Shown one piece after another: positions 9,236-18,691 of a DNA stretch of 64,000 nt. This DNA is from JACDAE01 sp963744875. Its GTDB lineage: Bacteria; Chloroflexota; Ktedonobacteria; Ktedonobacterales; Ktedonobacteraceae. A program made the translations under genes and the position numbers. The stretch lies in contig CAVUVQ010000025.1 of assembly GCA_963744875.1 (NCBI GenBank), positions 51,009 to 115,008 on the forward strand, given 5' to 3'. The notes below the pieces were generated by a model. That model had not been told where the DNA came from. It worked only from the letters and a program-made list of their open reading frames with translations, and made no database searches. Each line of letters opens with the position of its first letter. The first letter of the stretch is position 1.

Positions 9236-11530
9236 ATGCCGACACTTGAAGGTTCCGTCGAAAGCATTGTCTTTCGCAATGAGGATAATCATTACACGGT
9301 AGCGCGTTTCCGTCTCAATGACGCTGGCCGCCTCTTCCGCGACGATCTGATGACGATTGTGGGCCTGCTGCCCGATATTCACGTGGGTGAGTTGCTCACC
9401 GTTGAGGGTGAGTGGGAAAATGATCCGCGCTACGGTCGTCAGTTACACGTGGCTACTTTTACTGAACGCTTGCCCGCTTCCATTGAGGGCATTACGCGCT
9501 ATCTCGGGTCCGGCCTGATTAAAGGCATCGGACCAAAGAAGGCAAAGTTGATTGCTGATCACTTTGGTGAACAGACGCTGGCGATTATTGAGCAGCAGCC
9601 TGAACGTCTGCACGAAGTCAAGGGGATCAGTGCCAAAGATCGGGATCAGATCAGCAAGACCTGGGCCGAGCATGGCGAGATCAAAGAACTGCACCTCTTT
9701 TTGCAGTCGCACGAAGTCTCAATCAATGTCGCAACGCGTGTGTACAAGCAATATGGGAAAGAATCGATCAAGGTTATTCGTGAGAATCCTTACCAGTTGG
9801 CGCATGAAGTGCAGGGGATTGGTTTTCGCACTGCCGACGATATTGCTGTGAAACTGGGCTTGCCCTATGATAGTATCCCGCGCCTGACCACCGGGTTGAA
9901 GTATGTCCTTGCCCAGGCTGCCAACGATGATGGACATTGTTTTTTATTGGAGAATAATCTGCTGCAACTGGCGTCGAGTATTCTGAAGGCACCTTACGAA
10001 GTGCTGTTGCCGGCGATGGAGCAACTGCGCAGCGATAACGATGTTTTTGTAGAACCCCCCTTGCCTTCAGCATCTCCTGTCACTGCCACACAATCCATTG
10101 AAGATGACGATCCACCTGATTGGGATGAGGGAGAGGCTGAGGAACCGCAGTCGCGCATCTACTATGCTCCATTCTGGTACGCTGAAAATGGCTCTGCGCG
10201 TCTCCTACGTCTCTTGCTAAAGAGTCCTGAGAGCCTGCCGCCTGTCTCACAACAGATCTGGGACCGGGTATTTGATCTGCTCAAGCAGAACCGCAATATG
10301 CACCTGACCGATAGACAACGTGAGGCCGTGCAGATGGCGTATAGCAAGAAGGTGAGCATTCTGACAGGAGGGCCGGGGACAGGCAAATCGACATCGATCC
10401 GCGCCCTGCTAATGCTCCTGCGCAATCGAAGGGTGAGCTTTGCTCTGGCTGCTCCCACAGGGCGTGCAGCCAAGCGTCTTTCTGAAGCCGCGGGTGTGTC
10501 AGCGGAAGGTCAGGCGAAGACGTTACATCGTCTGTTAGAATATGCGCCGCATGATAATAGCTATCAGCGCAATGAAGATAATCCGTTGCCCTATCAATTT
10601 GTGATTGTTGATGAGTTCTCGATGGTCGATATCCTGCTTTTCTATCACCTGCTCAAGGCGCTGCCACGGGAGTCGCACCTTTTACTGGTTGGAGATGCCG
10701 ACCAGTTGCCTTCAGTTGGACCGGGCAATGTGTTGCGCGATCTATTGCGCAGCGAGAGCATTCCTACTGTACGTCTGACAGACCTCTTTCGCCAGGCCCA
10801 GCAGAGCAACATTATTGTCAATGCGCATTCTATCAATGCGGGACAGATGCCATCGTTGCGCACTGATGCGAAGAGCGATTTCTTTTTCATGGCGGAGGAA
10901 GATCCGCAGCGTGCTCAGCAACTGATCCTTGACCTTGTCCAGCGCCGTTTGCCTGCTCGTTATCATTTTAATCCGCTGACCGATATCCAGGTGCTATCGC
11001 CTATGTATAAGGGAGCGGTCGGTGTAACCATGCTTAACGAGAAGTTGCAGGCTCATCTTAATCCTTCTGCATCGACGCAGGTGGAATGGGGTGATCATAT
11101 TTTGCGTGTTGGCGATAAAGTTATGCAGACGCGCAATAACTATGATAAGGGCGTCTTTAATGGGGATGTGGGTTGGATACGCGTCATCAATAAAGATAAC
11201 GCAACCCTCAAGGTCGAATTTGTCGAAGAGGCGGGACCGCTTTTTGTCAGTTACGATTTTCATGAATTGGATGAGTTGGTGCTGGCCTACGCTGTTACCG
11301 TCCACAAAAGTCAGGGAAGTGAATATCCTGTCGTCATTATTCCACTGGTCAATCAACATCGTATGTTGTTGCAGCGCAATCTGCTCTATACTGCGATCAC
11401 ACGAGCGAAAAAGTTTTGTGTGCTGGTGGGGCAGCCTTATGCATTGGAGATGGCGGTACGGAATAATCGCGTGGCGCAGCGCAATACGGGATTGGCTGAG
11501 CGGTTGAAGTTGCTGAGCGAGAACCAATAA
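9236..11530 (+). CDS. recD2: RecD-like ATP-dependent 5'-3' DNA helicase (RecD2)
   Basis: SF1B helicase of the RecD2 type, which acts without RecBC in genome maintenance. The N-terminal OB-like region (LEGSVESIVFRNEDNHYTVA) is followed by helix-hairpin-helix segments around residues 85-200 (GIGPKKAKLI). The P-loop GGPGTGKST is near 380, then motif II-type VDEFSMVD, VGDADQLPSVGPG and C-terminal VHKSQGSEYP and YTAITRAKK motifs. An acidic, poorly conserved insert sits at about 275-310. Length (764) is usual. No strong ribosome-binding site is seen before the ATG at 9236. It stands alone between an oppositely oriented gene and a 430-base spacer. Confidence 0.95.
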   Translation: MPTLEGSVESIVFRNEDNHYTVARFRLNDAGRLFRDDLMTIVGLLPDIHVGELLTVEGEWENDPRYGRQLHVATFTERLPASIEGITRYLGSGLIKGIGPKKAKLIADHFGEQTLAIIEQQPERLHEVKGISAKDRDQISKTWAEHGEIKELHLFLQSHEVSINVATRVYKQYGKESIKVIRENPYQLAHEVQGIGFRTADDIAVKLGLPYDSIPRLTTGLKYVLAQAANDDGHCFLLENNLLQLASSILKAPYEVLLPAMEQLRSDNDVFVEPPLPSASPVTATQSIEDDDPPDWDEGEAEEPQSRIYYAPFWYAENGSARLLRLLLKSPESLPPVSQQIWDRVFDLLKQNRNMHLTDRQREAVQMAYSKKVSILTGGPGTGKSTSIRALLMLLRNRRVSFALAAPTGRAAKRLSEAAGVSAEGQAKTLHRLLEYAPHDNSYQRNEDNPLPYQFVIVDEFSMVDILLFYHLLKALPRESHLLLVGDADQLPSVGPGNVLRDLLRSESIPTVRLTDLFRQAQQSNIIVNAHSINAGQMPSLRTDAKSDFFFMAEEDPQRAQQLILDLVQRRLPARYHFNPLTDIQVLSPMYKGAVGVTMLNEKLQAHLNPSASTQVEWGDHILRVGDKVMQTRNNYDKGVFNGDVGWIRVINKDNATLKVEFVEEAGPLFVSYDFHELDELVLAYAVTVHKSQGSEYPVVIIPLVNQHRMLLQRNLLYTAITRAKKFCVLVGQPYALEMAVRNNRVAQRNTGLAERLKLLSENQ

Positions 11531-11963
11531 AAATCTCGCTCTTGATGTTATCCTCGCCAGGCACAAGTGCAATATCTTTGCACAGATGTGGCACACTTTG
11601 TTGCAACACACATTGGTGAGCATAGGGTGGTTGGGGAGTGAGCACGGGCTTATTCGCTCCGCTCATCGCGCCCCTACAATAGGTCCTGGTTTTGTCTCTT
11701 GCTCACCCCCAATCCCTCCCCACTCCTCCATTGAAAACGCCTTTCATCAGCAAAATTCCCAGAACGGCTCGTTTACACAAACATTGGCATGCTTCTTGCT
11801 GTTACTTGTGTAGGGGGAACTGGGGTAGAAGTGCTACCTTGTTTGTGTGCACTTCTATCTCGCTTTCGTAAAATATTTTTATGTACATCGTCGTGCAATT
11901 TTTGCTAGCATCATGTTTGCATGTTGAACGCTGTTTTGTTCGCACCAAAGGAAGGAAGCCTTT
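11531..11963. other. Intergenic spacer, 433 bases, with a short repeat fragment
   Basis: No convincing gene. It contains one fragment of the dispersed repeat family (11645-11677) and, just ahead of the next gene, a clear ribosome-binding stretch (AAAGGAAGGAAG at about 11946-11957). Confidence 0.6.
11645..11677 (+). repeat. Dispersed repeat fragment (CGGGCTTATTCGCTCC type)
   Basis: Shares the frame CGGGyTTrTTCGCTCCGCTC then CGCrCCCCTAC with a second copy at 31805-31837, differing at four positions. The ends (CGGGCTTAT and GCGCCCCTAC) match one arm of the long palindromes at 35685 and 38630. Confidence 0.6.
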
Positions 11964-14384
11964 ATGCAATCATCTCCCGTTGGAGTTGGACATAATGTGT
12001 CTGTTGCTCCTCACATATCGGGCAAATTTCATCATTTGCGTCGTTCTGGTTATTTTAGCATTGTTTTGTTTTTAGCATTGATCTTATCTTTTGCATTTCC
12101 CAGGTTGGTTGCTGCCAGTGGAACGGCTCCCAATGGTCCAGGTGCCTCATCTACGTGGACACCATCCAATGATACTATCATTGGGACGGCGGCGAATAGC
12201 AGTAGCGATGTCTGGTTTACCGGGTACAATGGTATTGTAGGTGAAGTCTATTATCCGACTGCTGATACGCCGAATACGACCGATCTCCAGTTTCTGGTTG
12301 GCGATAGTGGGCATAGCTGGGTCGATGAGGAAAAGGTGGATACGACCTCGACGACCACACTCTATGATCCTCATTCATTGGCCTGGACGGTGACCAATAC
12401 GGCTAAAAATGGGAAGTATAAGATCGTCAAAACCATCTATACTGATCCGACGCGCAATTCGCTCATTCAGCAAGTGACTTTTACTGCGTTGAGTGGAACG
12501 CTGTCTAATTACCTGCTTTATGCTTTGTACAATCCAACAATGCATAATGCAGGAAACAATAACTCGAGTTCCACCCAGATGTACAATGGCACGACGATGC
12601 TGGTCACCACTGATGCTTCAAACAACTATGCCAGCGCCCTGGGAGCATCGATTCCGTATCAGGCTAATATGATCGGTTCGGGCTTTGTGGGACAGAACGA
12701 TGGCTGGACTGATCTGAAGGGAACGACTAATTGTGGGAGTAGCACCTGTCCCGATTATACGATGAACGATACCTATAGTGGCGCGAACAATGGCAATACG
12801 GCCCAGACCGGGTTGCTGGATCTTTCAAACGGTGGAGCGGTCAATACGCAGACTGCGAATACTTTGACGTTCAATCTGGTGCTTTCGTTTGGGCAAACAA
12901 ATGGGAGTACATCGGCGACAAGGAGCGCTGAGCAAACATTGGCTGGCACGCTTGCTGATAACTCCGCAATGCTCAGTACCTATGTCTCGCAGTGGAATAC
13001 GTTTGACAATGGCCTGAAGGCTCCCCCAGCAGTTGGTAGCACACAGGCGATCCAGCAGGCACGTCAGCAGGAGTATTATCTCTCTGCCAATGTGCTGAAG
13101 GCGGCGCAGGATAAGCAAACGGGTGCATTTATCGCGGGTCTGGGAACGCCCTGGGGTGATTCTACGGGAGATGGGAATGGCGGCTATCACCTGGTGTGGG
13201 AACGAGATATGTACGAGTTTGCCAGCGCCTTAATTGTGGCGGGTGATACGGCTGATCCCATACGTGCGGTGCATTGGGCTTTTAATACGCAACAGCAAAG
13301 CGATGGACATTTTCCACAGAACAGTTTTGTGAATGGGACCCCTTATTGGAACGGTATCCAGATGGATGAGCAGGCATTTCCGATTATGCTGGCCTGGAAA
13401 CTGGGGATTACCGATAGTAGCGACTATATTAACCATATTAAGCCAGCAGCCAATTATATTGTGCAGCATGGTCCAACGACAGGTCAGGAGCGTTGGGAAG
13501 AGAATGGGGGATATAGCCCATCCACGATTGCAGCAGAGATCGCGGGCCTGGTCACGGCAGCCGATATCGCCAGGGTCAATGGAGATAGCAGTAGCCAGAC
13601 GCTTTTCAATAATACCGCAGATGCGTGGCAGAGCCAGGTCGTGAACTGGACTTTCACAACGACTGGCCCCATCGGCAATGGGCACTACTTCGAGCGTATT
13701 GATAGCGACGGGAATCCGAACGATAGCAACACGATCAATATTGCCAATGGGGGTGGCAGTTACGATGAGCGTGCGATTGTCGATAGTGGCTTTCTGGAGC
13801 TGGTCCGTCAGGGTGTTATGCCAGCCAATTCTACTTATATCACACAGTCTCTGGCCGCCATTGATGGCACGATTAAGCAGACGATTAATGGCAACGATTA
13901 TTGGTACCGTTACAATCATGATGGATACGGCGAAACGGCCAGTGGAGCGAATTATACAGGTGCAGGGATTGGTCGACTCTGGCCGATCCTGTCGGGGGAA
14001 CGTGGTATCTACACGATTGCCGATGGTGGTTCCGGTGATGCAGCTCTCACCGCAATGATGGCTTCCACTAATAGTAGCGGGATGATTCCTGAGCAGATCT
14101 GGAATACGTCTGCGCCATCAGGCTATACGCCGGGCACGCCTACGAAATCAATGAATCCGCTCAACTGGGCGATGGGTGAATTCATTACCTTATTGGTCTC
14201 TGCATCCACCCACACGATTGCTGATGTACCTTCTATCGTTTACAATCGTTATGTCGGGACCACCACCAGCAATCCTGTCACCAGTTCACCCAATCCGCCT
14301 GCCAATAATCAAGCTGCAACGATTACCTATACAGGAACATTAGCCGCCAAGTGCGACCAGCATGACGCTGCATTGGGGCTATAA
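11964..14384 (+). CDS. Secreted glucoamylase (GH15), frame breaks before starch-binding modules
   Basis: Glucan 1,4-alpha-glucosidase releasing glucose from starch ends outside the cell. Residues 1-52 are a long signal peptide (basic MQSS...HHLRRSG then hydrophobic core ending LVAASG). A bacterial GH15 N-domain beta-sandwich occupies about 55-335, then the (alpha/alpha)6 barrel with VWERDMYEF, the general-acid region ERWEENGGYSP and the second catalytic Glu in IPEQIWN. A starch-binding repeat begins at about 785 (ITYTGTLA), but one extra A at about 14349-14350 changes frame and the protein stops at 14384. The following frame continues the module exactly. AAAGGAAGGAAG precedes the ATG. Confidence 0.9.
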   Translation: MQSSPVGVGHNVSVAPHISGKFHHLRRSGYFSIVLFLALILSFAFPRLVAASGTAPNGPGASSTWTPSNDTIIGTAANSSSDVWFTGYNGIVGEVYYPTADTPNTTDLQFLVGDSGHSWVDEEKVDTTSTTTLYDPHSLAWTVTNTAKNGKYKIVKTIYTDPTRNSLIQQVTFTALSGTLSNYLLYALYNPTMHNAGNNNSSSTQMYNGTTMLVTTDASNNYASALGASIPYQANMIGSGFVGQNDGWTDLKGTTNCGSSTCPDYTMNDTYSGANNGNTAQTGLLDLSNGGAVNTQTANTLTFNLVLSFGQTNGSTSATRSAEQTLAGTLADNSAMLSTYVSQWNTFDNGLKAPPAVGSTQAIQQARQQEYYLSANVLKAAQDKQTGAFIAGLGTPWGDSTGDGNGGYHLVWERDMYEFASALIVAGDTADPIRAVHWAFNTQQQSDGHFPQNSFVNGTPYWNGIQMDEQAFPIMLAWKLGITDSSDYINHIKPAANYIVQHGPTTGQERWEENGGYSPSTIAAEIAGLVTAADIARVNGDSSSQTLFNNTADAWQSQVVNWTFTTTGPIGNGHYFERIDSDGNPNDSNTINIANGGGSYDERAIVDSGFLELVRQGVMPANSTYITQSLAAIDGTIKQTINGNDYWYRYNHDGYGETASGANYTGAGIGRLWPILSGERGIYTIADGGSGDAALTAMMASTNSSGMIPEQIWNTSAPSGYTPGTPTKSMNPLNWAMGEFITLLVSASTHTIADVPSIVYNRYVGTTTSNPVTSSPNPPANNQAATITYTGTLAAKCDQHDAALGL

Positions 14385-14844
14385 CAACTGGACTGGTGTC
14401 ACAAATGTTACGATGACGAAGCAGAGCAATGGCTCCTGGCAAGCAACGATCACGCTGCCTGCGGGTGCAACGCAGCTCAACATGGCGTTTTACAATCAGA
14501 GCAACACCTGGGATAACAATAACGGTACTAATTACAATCTGACGGTTGTTTCGTGTACTACAGGATCTGTGTCGGGTGCGCCGTGTCCGCTGGTGCATGG
14601 TACGCAGACGACGATCACGTATGGTGGTTCGCTGGCTGGAAGTGCGACCAGTATGACGCTGCATTGGGGCTATAACAGTTGGAACAGTCCCACTGATGCG
14701 GCCATGACGAAGCAGAGCAACGGAACCTGGCAAGCAACGATTACCTTGCCTACGGGTGCAACGCAGCTCAACATAGCGTTTTATAACCAGAGTGGTACTT
14801 GGGATAGCAACAATAGTAGCAACTACAATCTGAGCGTATCATAG
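14350..14844 (+). pseudogene. Tandem CBM25-like starch-binding modules, cut from the glucoamylase by a +1 shift
   Basis: Two tandem modules of about 85 residues with the pattern TMxLHWGYNxW ... MTKQSNG(S/T)WQATITLP ... AFYNQS(N/G)TWD, typical of bacterial starch-binding domains of the CBM25 type. The second module is intact at DNA level and shows the expected reading (GGAAGTGCGACCAGT); the first differs by a single added A at about 14349-14350, which puts it out of frame with the enzyme. No ribosome-binding site precedes the internal ATG at 14362, so separate translation is unlikely. Best read as the C-terminus of the same gene. Confidence 0.8.
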
Positions 14845-14881
14845 ACGCTGCATTGAAATTGTTGAGGACATGACGCGATAA

Positions 14882-14918
14882 GTGAAGGGTTTCACATGTA
14901 AATTGTGAAGCCCTTCAC
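14882..14918 (+). terminator. Terminator after the glucoamylase locus
   Basis: A 15-base arm GTGAAGGGTTTCACA pairs with TGTGAAGCCCTTCAC (one G-T) around a seven-base loop and is followed by TTTATATTT. Confidence 0.75.
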
Positions 14919-15124
14919 TTTATATTTACTCAAACAAGAGTATGTTATATATAACACTTTTAGAGGCACGGCTCTATGGGTGATCCACGCAAAGAGATCC
15001 ACGTTCTCAACACTATCCTCGTAGGAACAGTCTTATAGTTTGTTAGTTTGCCTGACAAGTTGTCTCCTTCTTCATCCCTTTATAAATTGTTATAGGTGCA
15101 AAAAAACATTTTCGGAGGCTTCTA

Positions 15125-16300
15125 ATGAAAAAGAACTATCCCGTATTAAAAATGATCAATGTTACTGCTATTCTTTCTATGGTGATAGGGATCGCCATGT
15201 TGTGTTTTCCCTCGCTTATAGCGCATGCGGGTGGGACTGGTTGGAGCGTTGTTCCCAGTGCCAATGCTTCTCCTGTCGAGAACTCCCTGCAATCCGTTGC
15301 TGCGCTTTCTACGAATAAGGTCTGGGCAGTAGGGTACTCCCTACAAGGTGCCACCAAAAGCGCGTTAGTCAAACGCACGCTGATCGAGCACTATAATGGA
15401 ACTGCCTGGCAGGTTGTCGCAAGTCCTAATGTTGGGACCGGAGACAACGTTCTTACGGGAGTTGCTGCCATTGCTGCAAACAATGTGTGGGCAGCAGGTT
15501 ACTCTCCTTTGGGAGCGCTCATCTTGCACTACAATGGTGCCGGGTGGCATGTTGTTTCTGCGCCCACGGCATGTAAGCTTAATGCCATCACGGCTATCAA
15601 TACAAATGATGTATGGGTGGTAGGAGCGATGGGTTATCGAAGTTGCACTGAGAATTTTGATGGAACCAGTTGGAGGCTTGTGTCTACGCCAATTATGGGA
15701 TCATCAGATAATACATTACAAGGTGTATCAGGCAGTTCCTCACAGAACGTCTGGGCTGTGGGCAACTATTGTAGCGGAAACGGATGTGATCGTGGTGGTG
15801 GAAGTTTCCATACAATGATTCTGCATTATATTGGTTCGCGTTGGAGCGTAGTTCCCAGCCCTGATCCCAGTACCTATGATAATCAATTGAATGCTGTTAC
15901 CACCATTTCAGCAACCGATGCATGGGCAGTAGGAGCGGATTTTGCTAATCCGATGACTGGTTCGACGCTGATAGTGCACTATGATGGTATTAGTTGGACG
16001 CAGGTTGTCAGTCCGAGCGTAAACATCAGGAGCATTTTGACAGCAATCGCACCTGTCTCAGCAACTGATATGTTCGCTGTAGGCTTCAGCGTCTCTCCAA
16101 CGTATGGGATGGTTACGCTGATCGAACATTTTGATGGTACCACCTGGAGTATCGTTAGCAGTCCTGCACCTGGTAAAAACAGCATGCTCAATGGCTTAAT
16201 CCATGTTGCTGGTGCTCCATTGGGGACGGCCCAATTCTGGGCGGTAGGATCATACAGCGCTGGTGCATCTGGCTCGACGCTTACTGAGCGCGACATTTAA
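15125..16300 (+). CDS. Secreted beta-propeller-like repeat protein
   Basis: A 391-residue exported protein of unknown function. Residues 1-36 form a signal peptide (MKKNYPVLK, hydrophobic core, ...IAHAGG). The rest is six to seven repeats of about 50 residues, each with an HYNG/HFDGT element, a W-x-V-V-x-S-P strand and a later VWAVG or TDxWAVG strand, a pattern typical of propellers of the Kelch/sialidase type. No catalytic motif or binding module is evident. The adjacent upstream gene is a secreted glucoamylase, but a terminator separates them. ATTTTCGGAGG lies just before the ATG. It could be an adhesin or polymer-binding protein; this is a guess. Confidence 0.75.
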   Translation: MKKNYPVLKMINVTAILSMVIGIAMLCFPSLIAHAGGTGWSVVPSANASPVENSLQSVAALSTNKVWAVGYSLQGATKSALVKRTLIEHYNGTAWQVVASPNVGTGDNVLTGVAAIAANNVWAAGYSPLGALILHYNGAGWHVVSAPTACKLNAITAINTNDVWVVGAMGYRSCTENFDGTSWRLVSTPIMGSSDNTLQGVSGSSSQNVWAVGNYCSGNGCDRGGGSFHTMILHYIGSRWSVVPSPDPSTYDNQLNAVTTISATDAWAVGADFANPMTGSTLIVHYDGISWTQVVSPSVNIRSILTAIAPVSATDMFAVGFSVSPTYGMVTLIEHFDGTTWSIVSSPAPGKNSMLNGLIHVAGAPLGTAQFWAVGSYSAGASGSTLTERDI

Positions 16301-16326
16301 GCATATTAAGAAGGAAGCCTGTCAGC

Positions 16327-16389
16327 AGACGTAGTACAGAAAATCGGAAGGATATCGTCGATATCCTTCCGATTTTCTGTACTACGTCT
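16327..16389. repeat. Perfect 31-bp palindrome, probable terminator
   Basis: Left arm 16327-16357 and right arm 16359-16389 are exact reverse complements around a single central T. It follows the propeller gene stop by 27 bases. As RNA it would form a very long hairpin, but a U tract is missing on the plus side. The rest of the spacer up to 16675 shows only the ribosome-binding site AGGAGGAA of the next gene. Confidence 0.85.
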
Positions 16390-16675
16390 ATCAGGTTTTC
16401 ATTAAGACTCTCCGTCTTTTCGAGGGAATGCTGGTCATCGTTTATTGGGAACCGGGCGTATGTGAGGTGACGGTCCTATCCTGATGGATGGAGAGTCTTT
16501 TATAGATGTGACTTGTTTAATTCCGAGTTGCAAGGTAGAATATAAACCGGAAAACATTTGTTTGAGTATATAGAGCATTGCTTCAAGACGTATTTGGTGG
16601 ATCAAGAGGTTTTTTCCTTTTTCATGCGAGAGCCGAAGCGCTCTATCTATAACATAAGTAGGAGGAATAGAGAGT

Positions 16676-17560
16676 ATGTCTGATATTGAAACTGCGGCGT
16701 CAAGTGTGAGCGCTGCAAACGGTTATGTGCATCCGGAGGTACTGGTTGATACCCAGTGGGTTGCTGATCATTTGAACGATGCCGATATTCGTCTCATTGA
16801 AGCGGATGAAGATGTGCTGTTGTATGAGATTAGCCATATTCCTGGCGCGGTAAAGCTGGATTGGCACGTTGATGTTCAGAATCCTGTGGAGCGAGATTTT
16901 GTGGATCAGCAGGGTTTTGAGCAACTGATGAGCCATTGGGGAATTAGTAACGACACGACGATAGTGCTCTACGGTGATCGAAATAACTGGTATGCCTGCT
17001 ATACATTCTGGTTGTTTAGCATGTATGGTCATAGTAAGCTCAAGATTATGAATGGTGGGAGAACGAAGTGGGAAGAAGAGAAGCGTCCACAGACCAAAGA
17101 GATCCCTCATTACGAGGCCACGGAGTATCATGCGCAAGCAGCCAATGAGATCGCATTGCGAGCGTTCCGCGATGATGTTGCCAGTGGTCTGCGCAATCCA
17201 GGTCGTCGCCTGATTGATGTGCGTTCACCGCAGGAGTATAGCGGAGAGTTGCTGCATATGGTGAATTACCCGCAAGAGGGTGCTCAGCGTGGAGGGCACA
17301 TTCCCGGCGCGAAGAATATTCCCTGGGCTACGGCGGCCAATGCTGATGGAACGTTCAAATCAGCTGAAGAGCTGCGCCAGATTTATGGTGCGAAAGATAT
17401 TACTCCCGACAAAGAAGTAATTACTTATTGCCGTATTGGTGAGCGTTCGGCGCATACGTGGTTTGCCCTGACACAATTGCTTGGCTTCCCGCGTGTGCGC
17501 AATTATGACGGCTCCTGGACCGAATGGGGAAGCGTCGTACGGGCACCCATCGAGAAATAA
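16676..17560 (+). CDS. Thiosulfate/3-mercaptopyruvate sulfurtransferase (tandem rhodanese)
   Basis: Two-domain rhodanese that moves sulfane sulfur from thiosulfate or mercaptopyruvate to an acceptor. The N-terminal domain (about 20-145) is the inactive copy; the C-terminal domain (about 165-290) carries the active loop YCRIGERS with Cys252 and the preceding RSPQEYSGE and QRGGHIPGA motifs. The loop sequence CRIGERS is of the thiosulfate type. AGGAGGAA before the ATG fixes the start. The next gene, 84 bases on, is a SufU-like scaffold, which suggests supply of sulfur for Fe-S assembly (inference). A paralogue lies at 34825. Confidence 0.93.
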   Translation: MSDIETAASSVSAANGYVHPEVLVDTQWVADHLNDADIRLIEADEDVLLYEISHIPGAVKLDWHVDVQNPVERDFVDQQGFEQLMSHWGISNDTTIVLYGDRNNWYACYTFWLFSMYGHSKLKIMNGGRTKWEEEKRPQTKEIPHYEATEYHAQAANEIALRAFRDDVASGLRNPGRRLIDVRSPQEYSGELLHMVNYPQEGAQRGGHIPGAKNIPWATAANADGTFKSAEELRQIYGAKDITPDKEVITYCRIGERSAHTWFALTQLLGFPRVRNYDGSWTEWGSVVRAPIEK

Positions 17561-17567
17561 ACATTCT

Positions 17568-17619
17568 ATGCATGTAAAATTGTAGGGGCCAGATTGACCA
17601 CGCCCAATTTTACATGCAT
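17568..17619. repeat. Short palindromic element between sulfurtransferase and sufU
   Basis: Perfect 15-base arms (17568-17582 and 17605-17619) enclose GTAGGGGCCAGATTGACC, the core of the dispersed repeat family. It could act as a partial terminator or as a processing hairpin between two genes of one transcript. Confidence 0.7.
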
Positions 17620-17644
17620 TTTTACCTATATGGAGGTGAAGGCA

Positions 17645-18058
17645 ATGGATCGACAAGAAGCCATTGAATTTCTAGTTGATCATTATGAGAATCCGCGTAA
17701 TTACGGAGCGTTGGAGGCAGCCGATGTCAATTTAACGGGCGGCAATCCTGGGTGTGCGGACGTAATTACTATGTACGCCCGTTTTGGTGAGGATGGCAAG
17801 CTGGAAACGGTAAACTGGGAAGGCGAGGGATGTACGATCAGCCGGGCTGCTGCGTCCTATGTGACGGAACTGGTGGAGGGGATGACGCCTGATGAGATTG
17901 AGCAACTGAGCTTTGAAGATCTCATCGATCAGCTTGGGCGCGAACTGGTAATGACGCGTCCAACGTGTGCGACCCTTGCATTGGGAACGCTCAAAAAGGG
18001 TGTACATGAGTATCATATGCATCAGCGAGCGGCCCAACCATTAGCCCCTGAACAATAA
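17645..18058 (+). CDS. sufU: SufU-like Fe-S cluster assembly / sulfur-transfer protein
   Basis: IscU/SufU-family protein of 137 residues. The three conserved Cys are present in NPGCAD, GEGCTIS and RPTCATLA, with the Asp after the first Cys that SufU uses with Cys to bind zinc or nascent cluster. The start is the ATG at 17645, preceded by TGGAGGTG; a longer frame upstream is not supported. It is downstream of the rhodanese and convergent with the glycosylase gene. In Gram-positive-type SUF systems SufU accepts sulfur from SufS; here no sufS or sufB is visible in the window, so the partner must be elsewhere. Confidence 0.9.
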   Translation: MDRQEAIEFLVDHYENPRNYGALEAADVNLTGGNPGCADVITMYARFGEDGKLETVNWEGEGCTISRAAASYVTELVEGMTPDEIEQLSFEDLIDQLGRELVMTRPTCATLALGTLKKGVHEYHMHQRAAQPLAPEQ

Positions 18059-18061
18059 GCG

Positions 18062-18691
18062 TTAAAGAGCATACCTTTCGCGCCAGTCTGCTAGAATCGT
18101 CAGCGCCTTTTGTAGCAGTTGTTGATGGGCGGGATCATTCAGCCAGCGGCTGACGCCTGAAGGGTGGGGAAGGGGTAGAAAGAACATCGTATCGTGCTCC
18201 TGGTAGGTGCCGATGATGCCTTCCAACGTTCCGCGTGCAAAAAAAGTTTCGATTGCCATCGTGCCCACGAGAAGCACAACTTTTGGTTGTACAATGCGAA
18301 GTTCTGCTTCTAGATAGGGTCTGCACAATGCCACTTCCGGCGGGGAGGGTCGTCGGTCGCCGTTGCCGCGTGGATTTTTGCCGGGATCGCAGCGTGTGAG
18401 CGAGCTGAGATAGGTGTGTTCATGCAGATAGCCTGGGGGAAATCCGGCCTGCTCCAGCCATTTTTGCAGGATGAGTCCTCCCGGTCCACTGAACGGTCTA
18501 TTATTGGTAACAGAACGATGACCGGGAGCCTGCCCTATAACGAGTATACGATCGTTGGTGCGTCCGCTTACGATGGGATGGGCAACGGGAATGTAACCAT
18601 GTTCCTGGCATAAGCGGCAGGAAAGGATGCGTTGTTGCAAAATTGCTAATGAAAGAGTGCGTGACTCGGTTTGATTATTATTATCAAGCAT
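18062..18691 (-). CDS. Uracil-DNA glycosylase superfamily protein (Fe-S type)
   Basis: Base-excision repair glycosylase of the UDG fold. Motif A is GQAPG near residue 53 and the second catalytic segment is PHPSGVS near 174. Four Cys suited to a 4Fe-4S cluster occur as CRLC (about 25-28), a Cys near 101 and one near 122, as in family 4/5 enzymes. The family (4, 5 or a relative) and preferred lesion are not certain from sequence. The start ATG overlaps the 3' end of the flavin reductase gene by eight bases, so the two are probably cotranscribed. Confidence 0.85.
   Translation of the reverse strand: MLDNNNQTESRTLSLAILQQRILSCRLCQEHGYIPVAHPIVSGRTNDRILVIGQAPGHRSVTNNRPFSGPGGLILQKWLEQAGFPPGYLHEHTYLSSLTRCDPGKNPRGNGDRRPSPPEVALCRPYLEAELRIVQPKVVLLVGTMAIETFFARGTLEGIIGTYQEHDTMFFLPLPHPSGVSRWLNDPAHQQLLQKALTILADWRERYAL

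Noticed and set aside
10994..11623. Long minus-strand open frame opposite recD2
   Set aside because: Lies opposite conserved helicase motifs and has no coding features of its own.
13230..13919. Long minus-strand open frame opposite the glucoamylase
   Set aside because: Sits fully inside a clear GH15 gene and has no family features; an antisense shadow.
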